Shown here: in pieces, positions 6,648 through 14,387 of the stretch | Layout of the letters: each line of letters starts with the position of its first letter | Numbering within the stretch: position 1 is the first letter of the stretch | The notes under the pieces: model-generated | What the model was told of the DNA's origin: nothing | The model's database searches: none | What the model saw: only the letters and a program-made list of their open reading frames with translations | NCBI GenBank assembly: GCA_045576675.1 | Contig: JAZNGX010000110.1 | Location: forward strand, 1 to 25,312 | Source of the DNA: JAZNGX01 sp045576675 | GTDB taxonomy: Bacteria > Bacillota > Clostridia > Monoglobales > Firm-18 | Reading direction: 5' to 3' | Length of the DNA stretch: 25,312 bases | Position numbers and translations under genes: made by a program

Positions 6648-6676
6648 ATTATATTACTGTTTGTTTGATTTGTCAA
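6648..6676 (-). promoter_or_regulatory. Consensus promoter for guaA
   Basis: On the minus strand TTGACA (6676-6671), 17 bases, then TATAAT (6653-6648) matches the sigma-A consensus at all twelve positions. The predicted leader is only about 20 bases, leaving no room for a purine riboswitch. Confidence 0.85.
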
Positions 6677-6679
6677 TAA

Positions 6680-7663
6680 TTACAAAAGAAATTTGCGTTG
6701 CTGCTCAGGTGTGTCCGGATGCAAATATGACGGAGCGATATCAAACACTGTTTTGCAGCCTGATACGCCTTCCTGATTTAATCTGTATGCCGCACGAGCG
6801 TATGCAACAAGCACACTTGAAGTAAACTCGGGATTTGAGTCAAGCTGAATATGATATTCAATAAGGTGTTTATTTTCATTATTAAGTCCTGTTGTACCTG
6901 TGCGGAATACCATACCGCCGTGCGGAATGCCTTTATGGTCTCTTAAAAGTTCTTCTTCAGATATAAAGTTAACTGTTGTATCATAATCCGCAAAATAATT
7001 CGGCATTGTAACGATTGCATTTTTTATCTCTTCAAGATTTGCACCGTCTTCAGCTACGACAAAGCATTCGCGTGTATGCTTTTGCCTTGTTGTAAGCTCA
7101 GGAGCTTCGCCATTTCTTACACTTTCTAACGCTTCAGGAACAGGAATAGTATACTGGCGTGCATCTTTAACTCCCGGAATTCTGCGGATTGCGTCAGAGT
7201 GTCCCTGACTTACACCTCGTCCCCAAAATGTATAGTCGTTACCATTTGGAAGAATTGCCTGTCCAATAAGGCGGTTTAAAGAAAACATACCAGGATCCCA
7301 GCCAACTGATATAATGCTGATTTTCCCGCTTGCTTTACTCTCTTTGTCAACATTTGCAAAATGCTCAGGTATTTTTGCGTGAGTATCAAAGCTGTCAATA
7401 ACATTGAAATGCTTTGCAAATTCGGGTGTTTGCACAGGTAAATCATTGGCACTGCCACCGCACAGAATCATAACGTCAATTTTATCCTTCATATTAGCAG
7501 CATCGTCTATATGATACACCGGAATATTAGTCGTGGTTTTAATGCTTTCTGGATTTCTGCGTGTGAATAATGCTACAATTTCCATATCTTTACTGTTGTG
7601 AACTGCACATTCAACACCACGCCCCAAATTTCCGTAGCCTGCAATACCTATTCTAATTTTCAT
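6680..7663 (-). CDS. ddh: meso-Diaminopimelate D-dehydrogenase
   Basis: This 327-aa NADPH-dependent enzyme (EC 1.4.1.16) makes meso-diaminopimelate directly from tetrahydrodipicolinate, ammonia and NADPH, feeding peptidoglycan and lysine. The N-terminal Rossmann motif GYGNLGRG (9-16) and the family-specific stretches CGGSANDLP, VIDSFDTH, SVGWDPGMFSLNR and FWGRGVSQGHSDAIRRI are all present, and the length is typical. The ATG at 7663 follows AGGGTG at good spacing. Upstream is a 500-bp gap with a repeat-like block starting 18 bases before the start codon, so its promoter lies inside or beyond that block. guaA follows but has its own promoter. Tetrahydrodipicolinate and dihydrodipicolinate link this gene metabolically to dpaA/dpaB elsewhere in the window. 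Confidence 0.95.
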   Translation of the reverse strand: MKIRIGIAGYGNLGRGVECAVHNSKDMEIVALFTRRNPESIKTTTNIPVYHIDDAANMKDKIDVMILCGGSANDLPVQTPEFAKHFNVIDSFDTHAKIPEHFANVDKESKASGKISIISVGWDPGMFSLNRLIGQAILPNGNDYTFWGRGVSQGHSDAIRRIPGVKDARQYTIPVPEALESVRNGEAPELTTRQKHTRECFVVAEDGANLEEIKNAIVTMPNYFADYDTTVNFISEEELLRDHKGIPHGGMVFRTGTTGLNNENKHLIEYHIQLDSNPEFTSSVLVAYARAAYRLNQEGVSGCKTVFDIAPSYLHPDTPEQQRKFLL

Positions 7664-7681
7664 ATATTATCACCCTTTTTT

Positions 7682-7954
7682 AGCACACGTAAGTCGAATC
7701 ACGAATAGTTTTAAAAGGCAAATTTCCGATAATACTGTAGAAAAATCTGTGAATATACGTCGGTATTATTCTTGATTTTTCTTTGTCTTATACAAAAATC
7801 TTCTCTTTTAAAACTCTTCGACCTTAAACGCAGAAAAATTTAGTGCAATTTAAATGCGGAGGACGAAGTCAGGCTGACGCCTTATGAGGACGACAAATTA
7901 AAAGTGTGCAAATTTTTTTAGTTTAAGGCATACGGGATTCAACTCCCGTGTGCT
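7682..7954. repeat. Non-coding block with imperfect terminal inverted repeats (possible MITE)
   Basis: AGCACACGTAAGTCGAATC... at 7682-7703 is matched by the complement of 7933-7954 (AGCACACGGGAGTTGAATC...): the first 8 bases are identical and about 17-18 of 22 agree overall. TTA flanks both ends (7680-7682 and 7953-7955), possibly a 3-base target duplication. The right end alone also folds as a 10-bp stem (GCATACGGGA/TCCCGTGTGC, 7928-7953), and GTCAGGCTGAC at 7868-7878 is another small palindrome. No open frame of note lies within. It fills most of the 508-base gap between ddh and the transporter operon. Confidence 0.45.
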
Positions 7955-8050
7955 TATAGTAATGTTATACCTCAAAATGAAAAAAAATTCAAGAGAAATG
8001 CGTAAAAAAATAACGTTTTAATTGTATTTTGTTGATATATTATATAATTT

Positions 8051-8080
8051 TTGCCACAGACTATAAACAATTTGTATAAT
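8051..8080 (+). promoter_or_regulatory. Upstream tandem promoter of the ABC transporter operon
   Basis: TTGCCA (8051-8056), 18 bases, TATAAT (8075-8080). It lies about 60 bases upstream of a second promoter with the same direction, so the operon may be read from two start points. Confidence 0.5.
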
Positions 8081-8110
8081 AAAACGCAATTTAAAAACAG
8101 AAAAAAAGTA

Positions 8111-8139
8111 TTGCATATTTATAAAAAATGTTGTATAAT
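8111..8139 (+). promoter_or_regulatory. Proximal promoter of the ABC transporter operon
   Basis: TTGCAT (8111-8116), 17 bases, TATAAT (8134-8139), giving a leader of about 25 bases before the ATG at 8172. No riboswitch or obvious operator is seen between it and the gene. Confidence 0.7.
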
Positions 8140-8171
8140 ATCTGTAACTATATTATTTGGAGGAATTCATA

Positions 8172-8927
8172 ATGAAAAAGAATTTATTGAAAATTATGGC
8201 ACTTACAATAGTTTGTGTGCTTGCTGTAACAGCTCTTGCGGCTTGCGGTGGTAAAAAAGCAGAAGATAATAAGCTTATAATGGCAACAAATGCTGCTTTC
8301 CCTCCGTATGAGTATTATGAAAACGAAAAAATTGTTGGTATTGATGCTGATATAGCTGCTGCTATTGCTGAAAAGCTTGAAATGGAGCTTGAAATCCAGG
8401 ATACTGAGTTTGGTTCAATTATAACAGGTGTTCAGTCAGGCAAGTACGATATGGGTATGGCAGGTATGACTGTTACTGAAGAAAGAAAGCTTTCTGTAAA
8501 CTTCTCTGATACATATGCAACAGGTATTCAGTCAGTTATCGTTAAAGCTGATTCTGATATTAAAGACCTTGATGCTTTAGAAGGCAAGAAAATCGGTGTT
8601 CAGCAGGACACAACAGGTCACATTTATTCAGCAGACCAGTATGGTGACGATATGGTAATTCCTTTTAACAAAGGTACAGATGCTGTTGCAGCTTTGGTAA
8701 GCGGCAAGGTTGATTGTGTTATTATCGACAACGAGCCTGCAAAATCTTTTGTAGCTGCAAACGATGGTCTTGTAATTCTTGACACAGAGTATGCTGTTGA
8801 AGATTATGCAATCTGTATTGCAAAAGAAAACACAGAATTACTTGAAAAGGTTAACGGTGCATTAAAAGAGCTTATAGCTGACGGTACAGTTAAGAAGATT
8901 ATTGACAAATACATCAGCGCTGAGTAA
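8172..8927 (+). CDS. Polar amino-acid ABC transporter, substrate-binding lipoprotein
   Basis: The 251-aa lipoprotein captures an amino acid outside the membrane and hands it to the permease encoded next. It has a signal peptide ending in the lipobox A-L-A-A-C with Cys25 as the lipidated residue, then an SBP_bac_3 (family 3) fold: FPPYEYYENEKIVGIDADIAAAIAE, GKYDMGMAGMTVTEERK and GKKIGVQQDTTGH are typical of the glutamine/arginine/cystine-binding group. The ATG at 8172 follows GGAGG at 8159-8163; a TTG at 8157 would add five residues and lies on the ribosome-binding site, so it is rejected. The substrate cannot be fixed from sequence alone. A stem-loop separates it from the permease gene. Confidence 0.92.
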   Translation: MKKNLLKIMALTIVCVLAVTALAACGGKKAEDNKLIMATNAAFPPYEYYENEKIVGIDADIAAAIAEKLEMELEIQDTEFGSIITGVQSGKYDMGMAGMTVTEERKLSVNFSDTYATGIQSVIVKADSDIKDLDALEGKKIGVQQDTTGHIYSADQYGDDMVIPFNKGTDAVAALVSGKVDCVIIDNEPAKSFVAANDGLVILDTEYAVEDYAICIAKENTELLEKVNGALKELIADGTVKKIIDKYISAE

Positions 8928-8946
8928 TTTGAGTTGTGTTTGGATA

Positions 8947-8971
8947 TGACGCTGCACAAAGTGTAGCGTCA
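8947..8971 (+). promoter_or_regulatory. Intercistronic stem-loop between binding protein and permease genes
   Basis: TGACGCTGCAC-AAA-GTGTAGCGTCA folds into an 11-bp stem (one G-U pair) with a 3-base loop. No T-run follows, so it is more likely an mRNA 3'-end stabiliser or partial terminator that keeps binding-protein mRNA more abundant than permease mRNA, as is known for many such operons. Confidence 0.65.
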
Positions 8972-8996
8972 AATCTACGTTTAGGAGTTGATTTTT

Positions 8997-9716
8997 TTGA
9001 CTTTAAAAGAACAGTTCGTTTTGAATTTTATTGACGACAGCAGATGGAAGTATCTTGCCGAAGGTCTTGGACGGACTCTTTTAATAGCATTATTTGCAGT
9101 TATACTTGGCACATTAATAGGCGTTGTTGTTGCGACAATCAGGTCAACCTATGATAAGAATTGTGAATCAATGGCAAGAAACAGCAAGTTAAGCTATTAT
9201 ATACTTAAGCTTTTTAATATAATATGCAAGATTTATCTTACTGTTTTCAGAGGAACTCCTGTTGTTGTTCAGCTTTTGATTGCATATTTTATAATTTTTG
9301 CATCATCAACCAACGGAATTATGGTGGCGGCTATAGCTTTTGGTATTAATTCCGGTGCGTATGTTGCTGAAATTTTAAGAGGCGGAATAATGGCGATTGA
9401 CCACGGTCAGTTTGAAGCCGGCCGTTCACTTGGATTTAATTATGTGCAAACTATGGTTTACATTATAATTCCACAGGTGTTAAAAAGTGTGTTACCTACA
9501 TTACTGAATGAATTTATTGCACTTTTAAAAGAAACATCTGTATCAGGTTATGTTGGTATTGTTGACCTGACAAAAGGCGGAGATATAATAAGAGGCCGTA
9601 CGTTCTCGGCATTTATGCCACTTCTGGCTGTTGCGGCTATTTATCTTGCCATAGTAATGCTGCTTACGTATCTGACAAGTAAGCTGGAAAGGAGACTTCG
9701 TAACAATGAGCGATAG
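8997..9716 (+). CDS. Polar amino-acid ABC transporter, permease
   Basis: The 239-aa integral membrane protein forms the channel of the transporter. It has several hydrophobic segments (for instance LLIALFAVILGTLIGVVVA, VVVQLLIAYFIIFA, LLAVAAIYLAIVMLLTYL) and the BPD_transp_1/HisM-type EAA loop EAGRSLGFNYVQTMVYIIIPQ, which docks the ATPase, followed by LLNEFIALLKETS. The TTG at 8997 is preferred because AGGAG (8983-8987) is nine bases before it; an earlier in-frame TTG at 8988 directly abuts that site and is unlikely. Its end overlaps the ATPase gene by 11 bases. The length is usual for this family. Confidence 0.9.
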   Translation: MTLKEQFVLNFIDDSRWKYLAEGLGRTLLIALFAVILGTLIGVVVATIRSTYDKNCESMARNSKLSYYILKLFNIICKIYLTVFRGTPVVVQLLIAYFIIFASSTNGIMVAAIAFGINSGAYVAEILRGGIMAIDHGQFEAGRSLGFNYVQTMVYIIIPQVLKSVLPTLLNEFIALLKETSVSGYVGIVDLTKGGDIIRGRTFSAFMPLLAVAAIYLAIVMLLTYLTSKLERRLRNNER

Positions 9717-10446
9717 TATTATTAGTATAAAACAATTAAAAAAGCACTTTAATCATGGTGCAATAAAGGCAATTGATGGTGTTGACCTTGAAATTGCAAG
9801 AGGAGAGGTTATCGTTATTATTGGTCCTTCAGGATGCGGAAAATCAACTTTTCTTCGTTCACTGAATTTGCTTGAAATGCCTACAGATGGCAATATATAC
9901 CTTGAGGGTGTTGATATAACTGACCATAAAAATGATATAAATATGCACAGACGTAAAATGAGTATGGTGTTCCAGCAGTTTAACCTGTTTCCGCATATGA
10001 CGGTTTTGAAAAATCTTTGTATTGCACCTATGAAACTTAAAAAGGTTTCTAAAGAGGAAGCAGAAAAGAAAGCTATGGAGCTTCTTAAAAAGGTTGGACT
10101 TGAGGACAGAGCAGATGCTTATCCTTCACAGCTTTCAGGCGGTCAGAAACAGAGAATTGCAATTGTGCGTGCACTTGCAATGGATCCTGAAATTATGTTG
10201 TTTGACGAACCTACTTCAGCTCTTGACCCTGAAATGGTCGGCGAGGTATTGGATGTAATGAAGTCTCTTGCAAAAGAGGGTATGACAATGGTTGTTGTTA
10301 CTCACGAAATGGGATTTGCAAGAGAAGTTGCAGACAGGGTGTTGTTTATGGACGAGGGTGTTGTTGCAGAAAGCGGAACACCTGAGCAGATTTTCAACAA
10401 TCCGCAAAATCCACGTACACAAGCATTTTTAAGCAAAGTATTATAA
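9706..10446 (+). CDS. Polar amino-acid ABC transporter, ATP-binding protein
   Basis: The 246-aa cytoplasmic ATPase powers the importer. All family motifs are visible: Walker A GPSGCGKST (40-48), Q-loop VFQQFNLFPHMTV (88-100), signature LSGGQ (143-147), Walker B LFDEPTSALD (165-174) and the switch H200 in VVVTHEMGFA. The MTV/FPHMTVLKN and EMGFAREVADR stretches are those of the GlnQ/HisP/ArtP group. The ATG is preceded by GGAAAGGAG and overlaps the permease end, so the two are translationally coupled. It is the last gene of the transporter operon; a hairpin follows. Confidence 0.94.
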   Translation: MSDSIISIKQLKKHFNHGAIKAIDGVDLEIARGEVIVIIGPSGCGKSTFLRSLNLLEMPTDGNIYLEGVDITDHKNDINMHRRKMSMVFQQFNLFPHMTVLKNLCIAPMKLKKVSKEEAEKKAMELLKKVGLEDRADAYPSQLSGGQKQRIAIVRALAMDPEIMLFDEPTSALDPEMVGEVLDVMKSLAKEGMTMVVVTHEMGFAREVADRVLFMDEGVVAESGTPEQIFNNPQNPRTQAFLSKVL

Positions 10447-10457
10447 TTAACACAAAG

Positions 10458-10489
10458 TCACCTCGTTACATAATATAATAGCGAGGTGA
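10458..10489 (+). promoter_or_regulatory. Hairpin covering the ribosome-binding site of the next gene (or weak operon terminator)
   Basis: TCACCTCG (10458-10465) pairs perfectly with CGAGGTGA (10482-10489) over a 16-base AT-rich loop. The 3' arm contains GAGGTGA, the only good ribosome-binding site for the ATG at 10498. The following T-run is poor (TTGTTATT), so the structure may both lower read-through from the transporter operon and mask translation of the next gene. Confidence 0.55.
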
Positions 10490-10497
10490 TTGTTATT

Positions 10498-10833
10498 ATG
10501 TTAAACATACTTTTGGTTGGTATTATATGCTTTTTTTGTGCTTTTGGTGCTGTTCAGTTTTGCGAGCTGATTTTTGGAGCGGAGAAAAGAACTCAAAGCA
10601 GAATTATATCTGTTATACCATTGCATAATAATGAAGCGGATGTTGAGTGCATCGTAAGAAACGCATTTATTAATCACAAAAAAATCATTGCAGTTGATTA
10701 CGGTTCGTATGATGATACACTTAAAATCTTACATAACTTAAAACTTGAATTTCCCGGGCTTGAGGTTTTAACACAGGAAGAGTTTATAAATTTTTTAAAG
10801 GAATATAACAATGTGGAACGATACAAATTTTGA
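10498..10833 (+). CDS. Small membrane-anchored protein with half a GT-A-like domain
   Basis: The 111-aa product has one N-terminal membrane segment (about 3-27, LNILLVGIICFFCAFGAVQF) and a cytoplasmic or external domain. The pattern IISVIPLHNNEADVECIVR (36-54) and IIAVDYGSYDDTLKIL (63-78) resembles the first beta-alpha-beta unit of family-2 glycosyltransferases (SVIIPxYNE... IIVVDDGSxDxT). The protein ends before any DxD motif or acceptor half could appear, so catalysis is unlikely. GAGGTGA supports the ATG at 10498; an in-frame GTG at 10486 lies on that site. The stop overlaps the recD2 start by 23 bases. I do not know its function. Confidence 0.7.
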   Translation: MLNILLVGIICFFCAFGAVQFCELIFGAEKRTQSRIISVIPLHNNEADVECIVRNAFINHKKIIAVDYGSYDDTLKILHNLKLEFPGLEVLTQEEFINFLKEYNNVERYKF

Positions 10834-13042
10834 AGAAATTGAAGGAACGATTGAAAATATAATATATTGCAATGCGGCAAATGGCTACACTGTGTGTAAT
10901 GTTTTATTAAAGGACGGCACTGATATGGCAGTTGTGGGTTGTTTGCCTGCTCTTGCTGAGGGCGAGCTTGTAAAACTAACAGGCAAATTTGTAATACATC
11001 CTGATTATGGCGAGCAGTTTAAAGCAGAAACATATGAAAGAATTATGCCTAGAGAGATTTCTGATATTTTAAGATATTTGTCCTCAGGAATAATTAAAGG
11101 GGTTGGGCCTGCAACTGCAAAAAAAATCACAAATCGTTTTGGTTGCGAAACGCTTGAGATTATAGCCAATTATCCTGCAAGGTTGTCTGAAATATCAGGC
11201 ATTTCTGAGAAAAAAGCACTGGAAATCGGTGAAAGCTATGCTCAACAGCTTGGTGTTCGTGATGTTGTTATGTTTTTGCAGCGTTATGGTATTTCTTCAA
11301 AATTTGCACTTAAAATATATCAGAAGTTTGGTGCTAACACAGTTGAATTAATCAAGCTTAACCCTTATATTATGGCTGAGCAGGTTAACGGCATAGGGTT
11401 TAAAAAGGTTGATTCAATTGCAACATCTATGGGTGTTGAAAACAATGATAAACGCCGAGTTGAATCAGGCGTTATATATTGTCTTTCGCTTTCTGTTATG
11501 AACGGACATACCTGCGTGCCGAAAGCAATGCTGATTGAAGATGCAAAAAAGCTTATGGAGGTAGACGAGGGAGAGGTAGAAAATGCAATAAACACCCTTG
11601 TTTTTAATGATAAGCTATATATAGATAATGCTTCTGATTTTGAACTGGTTTATTTGCCTGCGTTTAAAAATGCTGAGAATTACACTGCCAGAAGTCTTAT
11701 GGAGCATACTAAAAACAAATATACTGTGCAAGACAAAAAGGTGCAGAAAATCATTGATGGAATACAAAAAAAGGACGGTATTGTTCTTGCGGAGCGTCAG
11801 TGCGATGCTGTTCATATGGCGGTAAACAATGGTGTTACTGTAATAACAGGTGGACCGGGAACAGGCAAAACAACTATAATTAATGCAATTATAAAAACTA
11901 TGTCTGAAATGGGTTGCACAGTGTGCCTTGCTGCACCGACAGGCAGGGCGGCAAAAAGAATGACAGATATGTGCGGAGTTGAGGCAAAGACGATACACAG
12001 ACTTTTAGAGGTTGAGTATCGTGACGATGATGAAACAATGCATTTTGCAAAAAATGAAAACAATAAAATTGACTGTGATGTTTTAATAATAGACGAAATG
12101 AGTATGGTTGACATTATGCTGATGTCAGCTGTGCTGAAGGCATTAAAACCACTTGCTCGTCTTGTGTTGGTTGGTGATGCAGACCAGCTACCATCAGTAT
12201 CTGCGGGATATGTTCTGCGTGACATTATATCTTCAGGAGCAGTGAAAACTGTTTCATTAACGGAGATTTTCAGGCAAGCAAAAGAAAGTGCAATTGTTGT
12301 TAATGCACATATGATAAATCATGGTGAATATCCTGTTTTAAATGGTGAAAATTCAGACTTTTTTATTGTCAGACGTGATGGTGGTCAGGATATAGTGAAT
12401 ACAATAGTTGACCTTTGTATTTCACGTTTGCCTAAAGCATACGGTTATGACAGTGTGAATGATATTCAGGTAATATCGCCGACGCGTAAAGGATCGGCAG
12501 GTATAGTGTCTTTAAATGAGCAATTGCAAAAGGCAATCAATCCACCTTCGCACGACAAAGCCGAACGCAACTACGGAAGCTTTGTGTTCCGCGAGGGCGA
12601 CAAGGTTATGCAGAATAAAAACAATTATGATATTCCGTGGACAAGGGGCAACGATATAATCGGCGGAGTTGGTGTGTTTAACGGTGATGTTGGATTTATT
12701 AAAGAAATAGACAATGAAAATGAGCTTATGATTGTTGTTTTTGATGAAAAGGAATATATGTATTCTTTTTCTCAGTTGGACGAGCTTGAGCTTGCTTATG
12801 CTATAACTGTTCATAAAAGTCAGGGCAGTGAATTTGATGCTGTTGTTATGCCAATGTATCCTTGTGCACCGATGCTGCAGAACAGAAATCTTTTATATAC
12901 TGCCGTAACAAGAGCAAAAAAGCTTGTGGTGCTTGTGGGGCGTGAAAGCTGTGTGAATATAATGGTGGACAATGCAAATCAGCAACGCAGGTTTTCAGGT
13001 CTTTGCAGAAAGCTTGAGGAGCTTAACAATGAAGATTTATGA
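10811..13042 (+). CDS. recD2: RecD2-type ATP-dependent 5'-3' DNA helicase
   Basis: This 743-aa SF1B helicase works without RecBC and is linked to DNA repair, replication-fork stability and mismatch processing. It has the N-terminal OB-like region (1-80), tandem helix-hairpin-helix segments (about 85-205: SSGIIKGVGPATAKKI, LSEISGISEKKA, VNGIGFKKVDSIA), then helicase motifs: Walker A GGPGTGKTT (347-355), AAPTGRAAKRM (motif Ia region), VLIIDEMSMVD (motif II, D428/E429), LVGDADQLPSVSAG (motif III) and the C-terminal AYAITVHKSQGSEFDAVV and LYTAVTRAKK (motifs V-VI). Length and order match RecD2. The ATG lies inside the preceding small gene; comF starts inside its end, so the cluster is read as one unit. 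Confidence 0.95.
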   Translation: MWNDTNFEEIEGTIENIIYCNAANGYTVCNVLLKDGTDMAVVGCLPALAEGELVKLTGKFVIHPDYGEQFKAETYERIMPREISDILRYLSSGIIKGVGPATAKKITNRFGCETLEIIANYPARLSEISGISEKKALEIGESYAQQLGVRDVVMFLQRYGISSKFALKIYQKFGANTVELIKLNPYIMAEQVNGIGFKKVDSIATSMGVENNDKRRVESGVIYCLSLSVMNGHTCVPKAMLIEDAKKLMEVDEGEVENAINTLVFNDKLYIDNASDFELVYLPAFKNAENYTARSLMEHTKNKYTVQDKKVQKIIDGIQKKDGIVLAERQCDAVHMAVNNGVTVITGGPGTGKTTIINAIIKTMSEMGCTVCLAAPTGRAAKRMTDMCGVEAKTIHRLLEVEYRDDDETMHFAKNENNKIDCDVLIIDEMSMVDIMLMSAVLKALKPLARLVLVGDADQLPSVSAGYVLRDIISSGAVKTVSLTEIFRQAKESAIVVNAHMINHGEYPVLNGENSDFFIVRRDGGQDIVNTIVDLCISRLPKAYGYDSVNDIQVISPTRKGSAGIVSLNEQLQKAINPPSHDKAERNYGSFVFREGDKVMQNKNNYDIPWTRGNDIIGGVGVFNGDVGFIKEIDNENELMIVVFDEKEYMYSFSQLDELELAYAITVHKSQGSEFDAVVMPMYPCAPMLQNRNLLYTAVTRAKKLVVLVGRESCVNIMVDNANQQRRFSGLCRKLEELNNEDL

Positions 13043-13799
13043 TTTTTTAAGTAATTTGTTTTTTCCCAGAAAGTGTATGTTTTGCAATAAGGTATTGCCG
13101 TTTGGTATTACTGTTGATTATTGTGTTGATTGTGAAAGCAATGCTGCATTCGAGCGTGACAGACTTTGCAAAATATGCGGCAAGCCAATAACTGTTCCGC
13201 GTGGAGACCTTATTTGCAATCTGTGCCGCAAGAAAAAGTATAGCTTTATACAAAATGTTACACGTTATTTATATGATGGTAATGCAAGAAATGCAATAAT
13301 ACGTATGAAGTTTCGGGGCAACAATCAGTGGATTGCATTGTCACTTGGAAAGCTGCTTGCTGAAACGGTAGTGGAGGAGTATGCTGATATTACATTTGAC
13401 TGTGTTACTTATGTTCCAATCAGCAAGAAGCGTATGCGTGACAGAGGATTTAATCAGTCTGAGCTTATTGCAGGGCAGATTTCACAGCGACTTGGAGTTC
13501 CGTTGTTTCATAATACACTTGTTAAGATTAAGGATAATCCTAAACAAAGCAGGCTTAAGGCAGCACTGCGTGAAAAGAACGTAAAAGGTGTGTACCAATA
13601 TGGAACAGACAGTGTTGCTGATATGACAGTTTTGCTTGTTGATGATGTTTACACAACCGGTGCAACATTGAATGAATGTGCAAGAATGCTTAAAAAATCA
13701 GGGGCATTACTTGTGTATTGTGCAACTGTTTGCACTACCGAGAGGGGTAACAGATTTTGCATATCAGAGAAAAACTTGAAAAAATTAAAGAATGGCTGA
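13029..13799 (+). CDS. comF: ComF family phosphoribosyltransferase-fold protein
   Basis: The 256-aa protein belongs to the ComF/GntX family, needed for DNA uptake in competent bacteria, where it is thought to act with the ComFA helicase. The N-terminal zinc-binding part shows four Cys pairs (C16/C19, C32/C35, C47/C50, C63/C66), and the C-terminal PRTase fold has the PRPP loop VLLVDDVYTTGAT (201-213) plus YVPISKKRMRDRGFNQSE. The ATG at 13029, after GAGGAGC, is preferred; an upstream in-frame ATG at 12972 would lie deep in recD2. It overlaps recD2 by 14 bases and comEA by 43. No comFA is present in the window. Confidence 0.9.
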   Translation: MKIYDFLSNLFFPRKCMFCNKVLPFGITVDYCVDCESNAAFERDRLCKICGKPITVPRGDLICNLCRKKKYSFIQNVTRYLYDGNARNAIIRMKFRGNNQWIALSLGKLLAETVVEEYADITFDCVTYVPISKKRMRDRGFNQSELIAGQISQRLGVPLFHNTLVKIKDNPKQSRLKAALREKNVKGVYQYGTDSVADMTVLLVDDVYTTGATLNECARMLKKSGALLVYCATVCTTERGNRFCISEKNLKKLKNG

Positions 13800-14299
13800 A
13801 TTCAGACAGCTTTGATGCAGTGTACAGAATGCTTGCAGTGCTTGTGGCATTATGCCTTGTGTTTGCATATATTATGACTAAAAAGCAACAAAAACCCGAA
13901 AAGGTGGAGAATATACAGGTGTACGTAAAGGGCGAAGTGGCAAATCCCGGTGTGTATACTCTTGAAGCTGGCGGCCGTATACAACAGCTTATTGATGCGG
14001 CTGGTGGTCTTACAAAAAACGCAGATATAGATGATGTAAATCTTTCCGAAAAGGTAATAGATGAGGAAGTGATTGTTATTCCAAAGCTTTCTGACAATAC
14101 TGATAACAGACTTATAAATATCAATACTGCTACTGTTGAACAGCTAGATGATTTGCCCGGCATTGGTAGGAATTATGCCGAAAGAATAGTGGAACACAGA
14201 GAAAAGTATGGTAAGTTCAAAAGGATTGAGTATATAATGAATGTTAAAGGTATTGGTGAATCCTTGTTTAATAAGTTTAAAGATATGATAACTGTTTGA
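13757..14299 (+). CDS. comEA: ComEA-like membrane-anchored DNA receptor (SLBB + helix-hairpin-helix)
   Basis: The 180-aa protein has a short cytoplasmic tail, one membrane segment (about 23-40), an SLBB domain (about 54-110: VYVKGEVANPGVYTLEAGG and LIDAAGGLTKNAD) and a C-terminal double helix-hairpin-helix (118-178: ININTATVEQLDDLPGIG, RIVEHREKYG, VKGIGESLFNKF). This is the ComEA order; ComEA binds double-stranded DNA outside the membrane during transformation. The start is a TTG at 13757 with AGAGGGG 10 bases upstream; it lies within comF, indicating coupling. A strong terminator follows. No comEC lies next to it, so real competence in this organism is unproven. Confidence 0.9.
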   Translation: MHIREKLEKIKEWLNSDSFDAVYRMLAVLVALCLVFAYIMTKKQQKPEKVENIQVYVKGEVANPGVYTLEAGGRIQQLIDAAGGLTKNADIDDVNLSEKVIDEEVIVIPKLSDNTDNRLININTATVEQLDDLPGIGRNYAERIVEHREKYGKFKRIEYIMNVKGIGESLFNKFKDMITV

Positions 14300-14300
14300 T

Positions 14301-14330
14301 GAGCTGTGGTGTTTGCCACAGCTCGTTTTT
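14301..14330 (+). terminator. Intrinsic terminator of the recD2-comF-comEA unit
   Basis: GAGCTGTGG-TGTTTG-CCACAGCTC is a perfect 9-bp stem followed by GTTTTT, two bases after the comEA stop. Confidence 0.95.
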
Positions 14331-14387
14331 AAGTTATATTTTCTATGTTTTACAATAGTATAATAAAAATTCCGTAGCGAATATTTT

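Noticed and set aside
6619..6679. Frameshifted remnant of a guaA glutaminase domain
   Set aside because: Only 61 bases separate guaA from ddh, and they hold a consensus promoter and ribosome-binding site. There is no coding remnant.
7928..7953. tRNA/tmRNA T-arm-like hairpin GCATACGGGA-TTCAAC-TCCCGTGTGC
   Set aside because: The loop has six bases rather than the seven-base T-loop, the stem is too long, and no acceptor, D or anticodon arms can be placed upstream. It fits better as one end of the inverted-repeat block.
7664..8000. Lysine riboswitch or T-box in front of ddh
   Set aside because: No lysine-box core or T-box motif (GGTGGNACCGCG) is visible on the minus strand, and no terminator-type hairpin with a T-run precedes the ddh start.
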